A stretch of DNA of 64,000 nt, from assembly GCA_938048455.1 (NCBI GenBank), contig CALIUY010000012.1:380489-444488 (forward strand), read 5' to 3'. Positions 8,915 through 18,776 of the stretch are shown here, in pieces. A program made the position numbers and the translations under genes. The number at the start of each line of letters is the position of its first letter. The stretch's first letter is position 1. The notes beneath the pieces are model-generated. The model was not told the origin of the DNA. It saw only the letters and a program-made list of their open reading frames with translations, and searched no databases. The stretch is from an uncultured Desulfobacterales bacterium (GTDB lineage Bacteria; Desulfobacterota; Desulfobacteria; Desulfobacterales; SpSt-501).

Positions 8915-8933
8915 GCCTGCGCCGGCGGCAGGC
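8915..8933 (+). repeat. Small hairpin upstream of the second acyl-CoA synthetase
   Basis: GCCTGC (8915-8920) and GCAGGC (8928-8933) around a seven-base loop, 16 bp before the next start codon. The rest of the 172-bp gap shows no convincing promoter. Confidence 0.3.
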
Positions 8934-8949
8934 CTCGCCGGGGTGAACC

Positions 8950-10479
8950 ATGGGCCTCTACGACTTCACCTTCTACGATCTCATCCGGCGCAACGCGGCC
9001 TGCTTCGCCTCCCGACCGGCCCTGCGGGACCCGGAAGAAGGTCGGACGCTCAGCTTCGCCGATGTCCGCGACCGCGTCGACCGTTTGGCCGGGGGCCTGC
9101 GCCGTGCCGGGATCGCCAAAGGCGACCGCATCGGTGTTCTGGGGAAAAACAGCCTCGAGTATTTTCTGCTGTATGGGGCGGCCGCGGCTCTCGGGGCGAT
9201 CGTGGTTCCGGTGAACTGGCGGCTTTCGGCCGAGGAGGCGCTCTACAACCTGCAGGATGCCGCGCCGAAGGCCCTCTTCGCCGACGCCGAGTACGCGGCG
9301 ATGCTCGCCGCGGCGCGGGAACGGCTGCCCTCGGTCGCACGCTGCTTCGATCTGCGGACCTCCGTAGCGGGAGGCTTCGAGCCGCTCGCCCCGCTGCTTG
9401 CCGGTCCGCCGATCGAGGCTCCCGCGGCGGTGGGCGACGAGGACGGCTTCGTCATCATTCACACCGCGGCCGTCGAAGGAAAGCCCCGCGGAGCGCTTCT
9501 CTGCCATCGGAACTTGATCGCCGCGAACGTCCACCTGAATCTCCTGCTGCGCCTCGACCCCGGGGACGTCCACCTGGGACTGCTGCCGCTCTTTCACGTG
9601 GGGGGGCTCTTCATGGCGACGATGGCCTTCCATGCCGGGGCGCTCAACCTGAACATGAGCAAGTTCGACGCCGCCCGGGCGGTCGCCTGGATCGAAAAGG
9701 AGAGGGTGTCGGTGCTGTTCGATTTCTCGCCGATTCTGGCCTCCCTGCTCGAGGAGGCCGGCAAGGCGAAAGCCGCCCTGGGCTCGCTGAAGCGCGTGAT
9801 CGGCATCGAGATCCCCGAGACGATCGAGCGCTACCGCGCCCTCACCGGCGGCAGCTTTTTCGTGATGTACGGCCAGACCGAGACCTCGGCCATCGCCACC
9901 CTGGGCCGCTACGACGAGCGACCCGGCTCCGCAGGCCGGCCGATCCCTCTCGCCGAGGTGCGGCTCGTGGACGAAGAGGACCGGCCCGTCTCCGTCGGCG
10001 AGGAGGGCGAGATCGTCGTACGGGGTCCGATGGTCTTCCTCGGCTACTGGAACCTGCCGGCGGAGACGGAGCGGGCCTTCCGCGGGGGATGGCATCATAC
10101 GGGGGATCTCGGCCGCTTCGACGAGGAGGGCTACCTTTTCTACGCCGGGAGAAAGCCCGAGAAGGAGCTCATCAAACCGGGCGGCGAAAACGTTTACCCG
10201 GCCGAGGTGGAGCAGGCGATCCTCGAGCACCCGGCGGTCGAAAAGGCGGTCGTCTTTGGGGTTCCCGACCCGAAGTGGAAGGAGGGGATCAAGGCCGTCT
10301 GCCAGCTCAAGCCGGGGATGCGCCTCGAGGCCCGGGAGCTGATCGGCTTCGTGGCCGAGCGGATCGCCAGCTTCAAGAAGCCGCAGTATGTCGAGTTCGT
10401 GGCGGAGTTGCCGCTCCGACCCGATGGTACCCCGGACCGGGCGGCCGCGAAGCGACGCTGGGGAGGGGCGCCGGGCTGA
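8950..10479 (+). CDS. Acyl-CoA synthetase (AMP-binding) with divergent active-site motifs
   Basis: 509-residue ANL-family protein with the medium-length fatty acyl-CoA ligase layout, including YGQTE, HHTGDLG and KPGGENVYPAEVE. Two motifs depart from consensus. The P-loop reads HTAAVEGKPRG (171-181) instead of Y-T-S-G-T-T-G-x-P-K-G. The C-terminal region reads LPLRPDGTPDR, so the catalytic A10 lysine position (usually G-K) is Thr494. A lysine follows at 501 and might substitute. It closes the transport operon, seven bases before a convergent gene. It may be an acyl-CoA ligase of a divergent subfamily or a ligase with impaired adenylation. Confidence 0.85.
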   Translation: MGLYDFTFYDLIRRNAACFASRPALRDPEEGRTLSFADVRDRVDRLAGGLRRAGIAKGDRIGVLGKNSLEYFLLYGAAAALGAIVVPVNWRLSAEEALYNLQDAAPKALFADAEYAAMLAAARERLPSVARCFDLRTSVAGGFEPLAPLLAGPPIEAPAAVGDEDGFVIIHTAAVEGKPRGALLCHRNLIAANVHLNLLLRLDPGDVHLGLLPLFHVGGLFMATMAFHAGALNLNMSKFDAARAVAWIEKERVSVLFDFSPILASLLEEAGKAKAALGSLKRVIGIEIPETIERYRALTGGSFFVMYGQTETSAIATLGRYDERPGSAGRPIPLAEVRLVDEEDRPVSVGEEGEIVVRGPMVFLGYWNLPAETERAFRGGWHHTGDLGRFDEEGYLFYAGRKPEKELIKPGGENVYPAEVEQAILEHPAVEKAVVFGVPDPKWKEGIKAVCQLKPGMRLEARELIGFVAERIASFKKPQYVEFVAELPLRPDGTPDRAAAKRRWGGAPG

Positions 10480-10486
10480 GGTTCGG

Positions 10487-11008
10487 CTACTTCAGCTTGG
10501 GACCCCGCCACGAGGCGATCTTCCCCTCGAAGTTTCCCCAGAAGCGGGGATCGGTCTCCATCCACCGCTCGCCGAAGCGGGTGTTGAAGAAGCCCTTCAG
10601 CTCGTCGAACATCCGGCCCCAGCCCCGCGGGTATTCCATCGTCAGCGCTTCTTCGAGGTAGGGCACGATGTCGGCGAGCTTTTCCTTGGGCAGATAGGCC
10701 CAGGCCCCGAGCTCGATCGACTTTCTCAGGGCCTCGGGGTGCAGCGCGTGCGCCGTCAGCATCACGACGGGGATGTGGAGGGCGGCGAGTTTCTGCAAAA
10801 GTTCGAAGCCGTCGACGCCCATGATGTCGAGCACGGCGAGATCGTAGCGGTTCGCGGCGATTGACGCCACCGCCTCCGCGTGGGTGCGGGCGCGGTCGAC
10901 CCGGCAGCGGGGCGCGGCGGCGAGAATCAACTCCTCCAGGCTTTCCAAGACATCGGGTTCGTCGTCCACGGCCAAAACCCGCTTGTCGTTCAGGACGGAC
11001 TCGCTCAT
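10487..11008 (-). CDS. Stand-alone response regulator receiver protein
   Basis: 173 residues. The receiver domain (about 8-125) has acidic pair D15/D16, phospho-acceptor D61 (VLDIMG), T85 and K108. The C-terminal 45 residues are aromatic-rich and have no DNA-binding fold that I recognise. The ATG at 11008 has GGAAGGAG-like bases upstream; earlier in-frame starts give non-homologous sequence. It is the last gene of the minus-strand isobutyryl-CoA operon, 41 bp after the ACT gene. Output and partner kinase are not visible. Confidence 0.85.
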   Translation of the reverse strand: MSESVLNDKRVLAVDDEPDVLESLEELILAAAPRCRVDRARTHAEAVASIAANRYDLAVLDIMGVDGFELLQKLAALHIPVVMLTAHALHPEALRKSIELGAWAYLPKEKLADIVPYLEEALTMEYPRGWGRMFDELKGFFNTRFGERWMETDPRFWGNFEGKIASWRGPKLK

Positions 11009-11049
11009 GGCGTTTCTCCTTCCGCAGGGATGCGACGCCGGCATCGGGG

Positions 11050-11529
11050 TTACTTGAAAATGCGCGCCGCGAGGTCGATGTCGGCGGGGCAGAAGACGAA
11101 CAGGCATTTCGCTTCCGGCCCGGCGACCGAGCCGTAGACGTAGTGGATGTTGATCCCCTCTTCGCCGAACTTTTGGGTCACGGCGGCAAGCTCCCCCGGG
11201 CGGTTCTCCAGGTGAAGCGCGATCACGGGCATCAGATCGAAGAGGTACTCGTTTTCGGAGAGCAGGCTCACCGCCCGGTCGGTGTTGTCGACCAGCATGC
11301 GGATCAGGGCGAACTCGGCCGAGTCCTTGCTCATCGAGCTGTAGCTCGCCGCCGAAGCGATGCGGTGCAGCGCTTTGCCGCGGTTGAGAAAGAGCTGCTG
11401 CACGTAGTCGGAGGCGTCCTGGATCATCAGGGCGTCGATGTTGACCCCTTGGGCGCCGAGAAGGGCCGAAAGGCGTCCGAGTTCCCCCGGGACGTTTTTG
11501 AGAAACAGCGAGATTTCCGTTCTGACCAT
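11050..11529 (-). CDS. Tandem ACT-domain protein
   Basis: 159 residues with two ACT modules. The first (about 5-75) carries NVPGELGRLSALLGAQGVNID and the second (about 100-155) ENRPGELAAVTQKFGEEGINI. ACT pairs bind amino acids or other small metabolites. With no catalytic domain, this is probably a small-molecule sensor. A good AAGGAAGGGAAGG site precedes the ATG. Its place inside a valine/isobutyrate-type catabolic operon suggests branched-chain amino acid sensing, but the ligand is unproven. Confidence 0.85.
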   Translation of the reverse strand: MVRTEISLFLKNVPGELGRLSALLGAQGVNIDALMIQDASDYVQQLFLNRGKALHRIASAASYSSMSKDSAEFALIRMLVDNTDRAVSLLSENEYLFDLMPVIALHLENRPGELAAVTQKFGEEGINIHYVYGSVAGPEAKCLFVFCPADIDLAARIFK

Positions 11530-11616
11530 GACCTTCCCTTCCTTTCCGTCGGCCGGCTCGCGGCCCGAGGCGCCCGGCCGCAGTCGGGCTCCCGGCTTTT
11601 GCGGGCCCGAAGCCGC

Positions 11617-12771
11617 CTACGGGCTGCGTTTGTCCTTGAGCAGGTGGTTGGCGATGACGATGCGCTGGATCTCGGAGGTCCCCTCGTAGATCGTGAAAAC
11701 CCGGGCGTCACGCAGGTAGCGCTCCACGGGGTAGTCGGCCGTATAGCCGTAGCCGCCGTGGAGCTGGAGGGCGTGCGCCGTGATGCGGTTCACCATTTCC
11801 GAGGCGTAGAGCTTCGCCATGGAGGCCTGGAGCGTGTAAGGCTCGCCGCGATCCTTGCGGTGGGCGGCCGAGAGCATGAGCAGGCGTGCGGCCTCGATCT
11901 CGAGCGCCATGTCGGCGATCCTCCAGCGGATGCCCTGGAACTTCGCGATCTTCTGTCCGAACTGCTCGCGCTCCTGCACGTAGCGCACCGCGGCGTCGAA
12001 GGCCGCCTGGGCGACCCCGACCGACTGGGCGGCGATTCCGATCCGGCCGCCGTCCAGGCCGGTCATGGCGATCACGAAACCGTCGCCTTCCCGGCCGAGC
12101 AGCCGGTCCGCCGGCAGCCGACAGTCTTCGAAAATGAGGTCGCAGGTGTCCGAGGCGCGCAGCCCCATCTTCTCCTCGAGAGGCCCCGTTTTCAGCCCTT
12201 TCGTTCCGGCTTCGACGAGAAAGGCGCTGATCCCGCGGTGGCCTTTCGCCTCGTCGGTCTTGGCGGTGACGATGATCAGGCCGGCGTTCTTTCCCGTGGT
12301 CGTGAAGCGCTTGGTGCCGTTCAGCACCCAGCCCTCCCCGTCGCGGACCGCACGGGTCTTCTGACGGGCCGGATCCGATCCCGCGTTCGCCTCGGTGAGG
12401 GCGAAGGCGCCGATGATCTTGCCCGCCGCAAGCGGCTTCAGAAACCGCTCCTTCTGCGCCTCGGTGCCGAAGCGCAGCAGGCTCTCGCAGACGATGGAAT
12501 TGTGCACGGACATCACGACCGCGGTGGCGGCGCAGGCGTAGGCCACCTCGGAGAGGGCGAGCACGTAGCTCACCGTGTCGGCGCCGGAGCCGCCGTACTC
12601 GGGCGGGACCATCATCCCCATCAGGCCGAGTTCGGCGAGCTGGCGCAGGTTCTCGGCGGGAAACCGCTTTTCGCGGTCGTGCGCCGCGGCCTGGGGCGCG
12701 AACCGCTCGCGCGCGAGGTCGCGCACCATGTTCTGGATCATGAGCTGCTCTTCGGTCAGCGGAAAGGACAT
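11617..12771 (-). CDS. Acyl-CoA dehydrogenase (short-chain type)
   Basis: 384-residue flavoenzyme, the normal length for butyryl/short-branched acyl-CoA dehydrogenases. FAD/substrate motifs include FALTEANAGSDP, KRFTTTGKNAGLI and QLHGGYGYTADYPVERYLRDAR. The catalytic base lies in IYEGTSEIQR. It oxidises an acyl-CoA to the 2-enoyl-CoA and passes electrons to ETF, which is not encoded here. In this operon the likely substrate is butyryl- or isobutyryl-CoA. It lies 23 bp after the XRE-cupin gene. Confidence 0.93.
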   Translation of the reverse strand: MSFPLTEEQLMIQNMVRDLARERFAPQAAAHDREKRFPAENLRQLAELGLMGMMVPPEYGGSGADTVSYVLALSEVAYACAATAVVMSVHNSIVCESLLRFGTEAQKERFLKPLAAGKIIGAFALTEANAGSDPARQKTRAVRDGEGWVLNGTKRFTTTGKNAGLIIVTAKTDEAKGHRGISAFLVEAGTKGLKTGPLEEKMGLRASDTCDLIFEDCRLPADRLLGREGDGFVIAMTGLDGGRIGIAAQSVGVAQAAFDAAVRYVQEREQFGQKIAKFQGIRWRIADMALEIEAARLLMLSAAHRKDRGEPYTLQASMAKLYASEMVNRITAHALQLHGGYGYTADYPVERYLRDARVFTIYEGTSEIQRIVIANHLLKDKRSP

Positions 12772-12794
12772 CGCCTCCTCCTCCGGGAGCGCCC

Positions 12795-13346
12795 TCAGGG
12801 CGTGTAGATCACGACGAGCAGCTCCGCAGGCTCATCCCCCACGTTGCGCAGCTTGTGCCGGATCGCCGAGTTGAAATGCAGCGACTGCCCGGCCGAGAGC
12901 GTGTTCACGTGCTCGCCCACCGTGACCTCGACCCGGCCGGTGAGCACGTAGTCGAACTCCTCCCCTTCGTGCTGGTAGTCGACGCCGCGGTGTTCCTGGC
13001 GCGGCGCGATCACCACGCGGAAGGCCTTGAGGTGCTTGTTCTCGGCCCCGGGGGTGAGGGTGGTGTAGGCGTAGTTTTCGGTGCGTTTGGCGTGCGCCGA
13101 GATGCGTTTTTCCAGCCGCGATTCGCTCTCCCGCAGCAGGGCGGCGCTGTCGATCTCCAGGGCCCGGGCGAGCTGCAGGATCGCGCCCACCGGCGGGATC
13201 GATCGGCCCTCCTCGATCGCCTCGAGCTGGGCGATCGAAAGGCCGGTTTCGTTCGCCACCCGCTCGAGGGGGATCCCCTTTTCGGTCCGCACCCGGCGGA
13301 TCGCCGCACCGACCGAAAGCCGCTTGGGCTTTGCTTTTCCGGCCAT
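12795..13346 (-). CDS. XRE-family regulator with C-terminal cupin
   Basis: 183 residues. An N-terminal XRE helix-turn-helix (about 12-65, including IPLERVANETGLSIAQLEAI) is followed by a cupin_2 barrel (about 105-180, with HEGEEFDYVLTGRVEV). This class (PuuR-like) uses the cupin to sense a small molecule. The ATG at 13346 is chosen because the upstream in-frame extension runs into the neighbour's coding sequence. It sits between the 3-hydroxyacyl-CoA dehydrogenase and acyl-CoA dehydrogenase genes, giving the operon a second regulator besides TetR. Confidence 0.9.
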   Translation of the reverse strand: MAGKAKPKRLSVGAAIRRVRTEKGIPLERVANETGLSIAQLEAIEEGRSIPPVGAILQLARALEIDSAALLRESESRLEKRISAHAKRTENYAYTTLTPGAENKHLKAFRVVIAPRQEHRGVDYQHEGEEFDYVLTGRVEVTVGEHVNTLSAGQSLHFNSAIRHKLRNVGDEPAELLVVIYTP

Positions 13347-13366
13347 GGGGCCTTCCTTTCTCGCTG

Positions 13367-14218
13367 TCAGCGGTACTCGTAGAAGCCGCGGCCCGTCTTG
13401 CGGCCGAGCCAGCCTGCCTCCACGTACTTGCGCAGCAGCGGACAGGGGCGGTATTTGGAGTCCTTGAACCCGTCGTAGAGCGTCTCCATGATGGCCAGAC
13501 AGGTGTCCAGGCCGATCAGGTCCGCGAGCGCGAGCGGCCCCATCGGGTGGTTCATGCCGAGCCGCATCACCGTGTCGATGTCCTCCCGTGTGCCCACTCC
13601 GTGATAGAGGCAATAGACCGCCTCGTTGATCATCGGCAGCAGAATCCGGTTGGCGATGAAGCCGGGGTAGTCGTTCGCGCGCGCGGGGGTCTTGCCGAAT
13701 TTCTCGGCGAGGGCCCAGGTGGTCTTCAGGGTCTCCTCGGAGGTGGAAAGCCCCGGGATCACCTCGACGAGCTTCATCACCGGCACGGGGTTCATGAAAT
13801 GCATCCCGATCACCTTGTCGGGCCGGCGGGTCTGAGCGGCGATGCGGCCGATGGGGATCGAGGAGGTGTTCGTCGCCAGAATCACCTCGGGCCGGCAGAG
13901 GCGGTCGAGTTCGCGGAAGATCTGGAACTTGATCTCCTGCCGCTCGGTCGCCGCCTCGACGACGAAGTCGGCGGCCGCGAGGTCCTCCAGACGGACGGTG
14001 CCGCGGATCCGGCCGAGAATCGCCTCCTTCTCCCCGGCGGCGAGTTTTCCCTTCTCCACGCTGCGGGCGAGGTTGCCCTCGATCGACTTCCGTCCCTTGT
14101 CCACGAGGCCCTGCTCGATGTCGTTCAGAACGACGCGCAGGCCGCTTGCCGCCGCGACCTGCGCGATCCCGCTTCCCATCTGGCCTGCTCCGATGACGCC
14201 CAAGGTTTCGATCTTCAT
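13367..14218 (-). CDS. 3-hydroxybutyryl-CoA dehydrogenase
   Basis: 283 residues, the classic single-function length. It has an N-terminal Rossmann fold (VIGAGQMGSGIAQVAA), NTSSIPIGRIAA and the catalytic-dyad region IGMHFMNPVPVMKLVEVI. The C-terminal domain contains NHPMGPLALADLIGLD and ends FYEYR. It reduces NAD+ while oxidising (S)-3-hydroxybutyryl-CoA to acetoacetyl-CoA. It is 64 bp downstream of the thiolase, separated by a strong hairpin, and completes butyryl-CoA oxidation with the divergent enoyl-CoA hydratase. Confidence 0.94.
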   Translation of the reverse strand: MKIETLGVIGAGQMGSGIAQVAAASGLRVVLNDIEQGLVDKGRKSIEGNLARSVEKGKLAAGEKEAILGRIRGTVRLEDLAAADFVVEAATERQEIKFQIFRELDRLCRPEVILATNTSSIPIGRIAAQTRRPDKVIGMHFMNPVPVMKLVEVIPGLSTSEETLKTTWALAEKFGKTPARANDYPGFIANRILLPMINEAVYCLYHGVGTREDIDTVMRLGMNHPMGPLALADLIGLDTCLAIMETLYDGFKDSKYRPCPLLRKYVEAGWLGRKTGRGFYEYR

Positions 14219-14258
14219 GCCGCTCTCCTCTCCGCTTCCGACTGGTTTTTTCCTCCCT

Positions 14259-14278
14259 CCCGCCGCCGTCCCGGCGGG
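14259..14278 (-). other. Intercistronic hairpin between thiolase and dehydrogenase genes
   Basis: CCCGCCG (14259-14265) pairs perfectly with CGGCGGG (14272-14278) around a six-base loop. On the transcribed strand it is followed by a purine stretch rather than T's, so it looks like an mRNA processing or stability element rather than a terminator. Confidence 0.4.
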
Positions 14279-14282
14279 GGCC

Positions 14283-15458
14283 TCATCTGCGCACGACGAG
14301 GGCGACGGCCTCCCCCCCGCCCAGGCAGAGCGAGGCGAGGCCCGTTTTCGCCTCCCGGCGGATCATCTCGTGCAGCAAGGTGACGAGCACGCGGCAGCCG
14401 CTCGCCCCGATCGGGTGCCCGAGGGCGACGCTGCCGCCGTTCACGTTCACCCGCGCGGGATCGAGCTTCAGTTCGCGCAGCACGGCGACCGTCGATCCGC
14501 TGAAGGCCTCGTTGATCTCGAAGAGATCGACTTCGCCGATCCCGATTCCTTCTTTCGCCAGCACCTTGGGGATCGCGAGGAGGGGGGCGACGAGCACATA
14601 CTTCATGTCGAGCCCCGCCGCCGCCTGGGCCCCGATGCGCGCGAGCACGCGGCAGCCGAGCGCGCGGGCCTTCGTCTCGGAGGTGACGACCACCGCGGCC
14701 GCCCCGTCGCTGATCACCGAGGAATTTCCCGCCGTGGCGTAGCCGTTTTTCTGAAAGGCCGGCGCCATGCGCGCGAGCACCTCGTAGGGGGTTTCGCGCG
14801 GGCATTCGTCTTTCCGGAACATCACGGGGTCCCCCTTGCGCTGCGGCACGGCGACGGGGACGATCTCCTCGTCGAAACGCCCCGCCTGCACCGCGGCCAC
14901 GGCGCGGCGGTAGGACTCGGCCGCGTAGCGGTCCTGGTCTTCGCGGCTGACCCCGTATTTCTCGGAGCACAGGTCGTTCGAGATTCCCATGTGGAAGTCG
15001 TTCACGATGTCCCAGAGGCCGTCGTGCACCATGTGATCCTGGAGGGTGCCCGGTCCCATGCGGTAGCCGAAGCGCGCCTTTTCGAGGTAGTAGGGGGCGA
15101 GGCTCATGTTTTCCATCCCGCCCGCCACCACGACCTCGGCATCCCCGGTGCGGATCGCCTGGGCGGCGAGCATGACCGCTTTCAGGCCCGAACCGCAGAC
15201 CTTGTTCACCGTGAGCGCCTCGACCTCCCAGGGCATGCGGGCCTGCACCGCGGCCTGTTTGGCCGGGTTCTGGCCGTAGCCGCAGGGGAGCACCTGACCG
15301 AGGATGACCTCGTTTACGGCTTCTTTGGCGATTCCGGCGCGGCGGACGGCTTCCTCGATCACGACGGCTCCGAGGCGCGTCGCCCCGACCGAGGCGAGGC
15401 TGCCGTTGAAGGCCCCCAGCGGCGTGCGCACCGCACTCACGATGACCGGCTGGTTCAT
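14283..15458 (-). CDS. Thiolase (acetyl-CoA C-acetyltransferase)
   Basis: 391 residues. The nucleophilic cysteine lies in VNKVCGSGLKAVMLA, the active-site histidine in NVNGGSVALGHPIGASG, and the second cysteine in a C-terminal variant SLCLGGGEAVALVV. It cleaves acetoacetyl-CoA with CoA to two acetyl-CoA, or the reverse. It follows icmF by 48 bp on the minus strand. Length and motifs fit the degradative/biosynthetic type I/II family; the direction is inferred from the operon. Confidence 0.93.
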   Translation of the reverse strand: MNQPVIVSAVRTPLGAFNGSLASVGATRLGAVVIEEAVRRAGIAKEAVNEVILGQVLPCGYGQNPAKQAAVQARMPWEVEALTVNKVCGSGLKAVMLAAQAIRTGDAEVVVAGGMENMSLAPYYLEKARFGYRMGPGTLQDHMVHDGLWDIVNDFHMGISNDLCSEKYGVSREDQDRYAAESYRRAVAAVQAGRFDEEIVPVAVPQRKGDPVMFRKDECPRETPYEVLARMAPAFQKNGYATAGNSSVISDGAAAVVVTSETKARALGCRVLARIGAQAAAGLDMKYVLVAPLLAIPKVLAKEGIGIGEVDLFEINEAFSGSTVAVLRELKLDPARVNVNGGSVALGHPIGASGCRVLVTLLHEMIRREAKTGLASLCLGGGEAVALVVRR

Positions 15459-15506
15459 GGGGATTCTCCTCCTTCGCTCCCGAGCGGGCGGCGGCGGGCC
15501 GCCGGC

Positions 15507-18500
15507 TTACATGTTGCGTCGGTAGCGGCCGCCGACCGCGTACAGCGCCTGGGTGATCTGCCCGAGGCTGCAGCAGCGCACGGTCTGCATCAGCTCGGCG
15601 AAGATGTTCCCCCCGGAGAGGGCGACCTGCTGCAGCCGCTCGAGCGCGGCCGGAGCCTCGTGCGCGTGGCGCTCGTGGAACTCCCGCAGGCGCCGGAGCT
15701 GGGACTGCTTTTCCTCTTCGGTCGCGCGGGCGAGCTCGAGGGTCTCGGTGAAGCGGCCCTCGGCGGCGTGCGGGTCGCGGAAGGTGTTCACTCCGATGAT
15801 CGGCAGCCGGCCGTCGTGTTTGAGGGCCTCGTAGTAGAGCGACTCTTCCTGGATCTTGGCCCGCTGATAGCCCGTTTCCATCGCTCCCAGCACGCCGCCG
15901 CGCTCCGTCAGGCGGTCGAACTCGGCGAGCACCGCCTCCTCGACGAGCCGGGTCAGCTCCTCGACGATGTAGCTGCCCTGGTTGGGGTTCTCGTTTTTCG
16001 TCAGGCCCCACTCGCGGTTGATGATCAGCTGGATCGCCAGCGCCCGGCGCACGGATTCGGCGCTTGGGGTCGTGATCGCCTCGTCGAAGGCGTTCGTGTG
16101 CAGGCTGTTGCAGTTGTCGTAGATCGCGCACAGCGCCTGGAGGGTCGTGCGGATGTCGTTGAACTGGATGTCCTGGCTGTGCAGCGAGCGCCCCGAGGTC
16201 TGGATGTGGTACTTGAGCTGCTGGCTGCGCGGCCCGCCGCCGTATTTGTGTTTCATGGCGATCGCCCAGATGCGGCGGGCGACCCGGCCGATCACCGTGT
16301 ACTCGGCGTCCATGCCGTTGGAGAAGAAGAAGGAGAGATTCGGGCCGAAGCTGTCGATCGGCATGCCGCGCGAGAGGTAGTACTCGACGTAGGTGAAGCC
16401 GTTGGCGAGCGTGAAGGCGAGCTGGGTGATCGGGTTCGCCCCGGCCTCGGCGATGTGGTAGCCGGAGATCGACACCGAATAGAAGTTGCGCACGCGGTTC
16501 TGGATGAAATACTCCTGGATGTCGCCCATCATCTTGAGCGCGAAGTCGATCGCGAAGATGCAGGTGTTCTGCCCCTGGTCTTCCTTGAGGATGTCGGCCT
16601 GGACCGTGCCGCGCACGACTTCGAGCACCGCCTGCCGGATGCGGGCTTCCTCCTCGGCATCCGGGGCGCGGCCGTGCTCGGAGGCGAATTTTTCGAGTTG
16701 CTGGTCGATCGCCGTGTTGAGGAACATGGCGAGCACGATGGGGGCCGGGCCGTTGATCGTCATCGAGACCGAGGTGTTCGGGGCGCAGAGCTCGAAGCCG
16801 CTGTAGAGCACCTTCATGTCCTCGAGGGTGCACACGCTCACCCCCGAGGTGCCCACCTTGCCGTAGATGTCGGGCCGCGGGTCGGGGTCGAAGCCGTAGA
16901 GGGTGACCGAGTCGAAGGCGGTCGAGAGGCGTTTGGCGGGGTAGGCGGCCGAGAGCAGCCGGAAGCGGCGGTTGGTGCGCGCGGGGTCGCCCTCGCCGGC
17001 GAACATGCGTGTCGGGTCCTCGTCGGTGCGCTTGAGCGGGAAGACGCCCGCCGTGTACGGGAAACGGCCGGGGACGTTTTCCTCGCGCAGGAAACGGTAG
17101 ATTTCGGCCGGGTCGGCGAAGCGCGGCAGCGCCACCTTGGGGATGCGCGAGTGCGCGAGCGTCTCGGTGACAAGCGGCAGGCGGATCTCGCGCTCGCGCA
17201 CCCGGTAGGAGAGCTCGTCGCCGGCGTAGATGCGGCGGATCTCCTCCCACTCCGCCTCGAGACGCCGGGTCTCCGGGTCGATCGCCTCTTCGGCGCGGGC
17301 GAGCTCGGCCCGCAGGCGTTCCACGAGCTCGGGGGTCTCGGCGCGGGGATCGAGGGCGGAGAGCGTCTCGGCGAGGTGCCATCGCCGACGCAGCGCTTCC
17401 ATCTGCTCGGCCGTGCGGCGGTGGTAGGCGCGGACGGTTTCCGCGATCTCGCCCAGGTAGCGCACGCGCTCGGGCGGGATGATGATCGTCTTCGAGGAGG
17501 AGTGCTTGCCCTGCGGCCGCGGGATCCGGGATTCGAAGCGCACCCCGGTCTTTTCCGCGATCGCCTCGAGCAGCGCGTGGTAGAGGGCCGTCACGCCGTC
17601 GTCGTTGAACTTCGAGGCGATCGTCCCGTAGACGGGCATCTCCTCGGGCCGGCGGTCGAAGGCCCGGCGGTTGCGCTGCACCTGTTTTCGCACGTGAGTG
17701 AGGGCGTCCTCGCTGCCGCGCTTTTCGAACTTGTTGACCGCCACCAGGTCCGCAAAGTCGAGCATGTCGATCTTCTCGAGCTGGGAGGCCGCGCCGAACT
17801 CGGCCGTCATGACGTAGATCGAGACGTCGACCAGATCCACGATGCTCGAATCCCCCTGGCCGATGCCCGCGGTCTCGGTGATGACGAGGTCGAAGCCGGC
17901 GGCCTTGACGGCGGCCACGGCGTCGGCCAGGGCCTCGGGGATCTCGGTCTGCGAGCGCCGGGTGGCGAGCGAGCGCATGTAGACCCGGGGATCGCCGATC
18001 GCGTTCATGCGGATGCGGTCGCCGAGCAGCGCCCCGCCGGTCCTGCGCCGGGAGGGATCGCAGCTGAGGATCGCGACGTGGACGGTTTTCAAGTCGTGGA
18101 GCAGGCGCACGATCAACTCGTCGGTGAGCGAGGACTTTCCCGCCCCGCCGGTCCCGGTGATGCCGACGACGGGGATCCGGCGGCCGGCGATGCGGCGTGC
18201 GAGTTCGGCGCGCAGCCGGGCGAGATGCCCGTTTTCGCGCGCCTTGGCGACCTCGGCGGCCGTGATCAGACGGGCGACGAGCCCCTTGTTCTCGGGGGAG
18301 AGCCGATCGAGGGGCAGATCGAAGTCCTTCACCGTCGGGAAATCGATGCACTGCACGAGGTGGTTGATCATCCCCTGCAGCCCCAGGCGCGCCCCGTCCT
18401 CGGGGGAGTAGATCTTGGTGACTCCGTAGGCCTCCAGTTCGCGGATCTCCTCGGCCACGATGACCCCGCCGCCTCCGCCGAAGACGCGGATGTGCGCCGC

Positions 18501-18776
18501 CCCGCGCTCCCGCAGCAGGTCGACGAGGTACTTGAAGAACTCGAGGTGGCCGCCCTGGTAGCTCGAGACGGCGACCCCCTGGGCGTCCTCCTCGATCGCC
18601 GCATCCACGATTTCCTGGACCGAGCGGTTGTGCCCGAGATGGATCACCTCGACGCCGGTGTCCTGGAGGATGCGGCGCATGATGTTGATGGCGGCGTCGT
18701 GACCGTCGAAGAGCGAGGTCGCGGTCACCACCCGGACGGGGTGGCGCGGGGTGTAGAGGGCCGATGCCTGGCTCAT
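15507..18776 (-). CDS. icmF: Fused isobutyryl-CoA mutase with G-protein chaperone
   Basis: 1089 residues in the IcmF order. A B12-binding domain (DGHD 24-27, about 12-145) is followed by a MeaI-like GTPase with Walker [10 protein letters not shown] (208-216), ETAGIGQGD (301-309) and NKFEKRG (348-354), then a TIM-barrel mutase domain (about 560-1080). The mutase carries [15 protein letters not shown], where methylmalonyl-CoA mutases have D-P-Y-N-N-style residues, which supports isobutyryl rather than methylmalonyl specificity. It interconverts isobutyryl-CoA and n-butyryl-CoA using adenosylcobalamin. The ATG overlaps the tetR stop (ATGA), which shows coupling and fixes the start; longer in-frame versions only extend through tetR. 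Confidence 0.93.
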   Translation of the reverse strand: MSQASALYTPRHPVRVVTATSLFDGHDAAINIMRRILQDTGVEVIHLGHNRSVQEIVDAAIEEDAQGVAVSSYQGGHLEFFKYLVDLLRERGAAHIRVFGGGGGVIVAEEIRELEAYGVTKIYSPEDGARLGLQGMINHLVQCIDFPTVKDFDLPLDRLSPENKGLVARLITAAEVAKARENGHLARLRAELARRIAGRRIPVVGITGTGGAGKSSLTDELIVRLLHDLKTVHVAILSCDPSRRRTGGALLGDRIRMNAIGDPRVYMRSLATRRSQTEIPEALADAVAAVKAAGFDLVITETAGIGQGDSSIVDLVDVSIYVMTAEFGAASQLEKIDMLDFADLVAVNKFEKRGSEDALTHVRKQVQRNRRAFDRRPEEMPVYGTIASKFNDDGVTALYHALLEAIAEKTGVRFESRIPRPQGKHSSSKTIIIPPERVRYLGEIAETVRAYHRRTAEQMEALRRRWHLAETLSALDPRAETPELVERLRAELARAEEAIDPETRRLEAEWEEIRRIYAGDELSYRVREREIRLPLVTETLAHSRIPKVALPRFADPAEIYRFLREENVPGRFPYTAGVFPLKRTDEDPTRMFAGEGDPARTNRRFRLLSAAYPAKRLSTAFDSVTLYGFDPDPRPDIYGKVGTSGVSVCTLEDMKVLYSGFELCAPNTSVSMTINGPAPIVLAMFLNTAIDQQLEKFASEHGRAPDAEEEARIRQAVLEVVRGTVQADILKEDQGQNTCIFAIDFALKMMGDIQEYFIQNRVRNFYSVSISGYHIAEAGANPITQLAFTLANGFTYVEYYLSRGMPIDSFGPNLSFFFSNGMDAEYTVIGRVARRIWAIAMKHKYGGGPRSQQLKYHIQTSGRSLHSQDIQFNDIRTTLQALCAIYDNCNSLHTNAFDEAITTPSAESVRRALAIQLIINREWGLTKNENPNQGSYIVEELTRLVEEAVLAEFDRLTERGGVLGAMETGYQRAKIQEESLYYEALKHDGRLPIIGVNTFRDPHAAEGRFTETLELARATEEEKQSQLRRLREFHERHAHEAPAALERLQQVALSGGNIFAELMQTVRCCSLGQITQALYAVGGRYRRNM

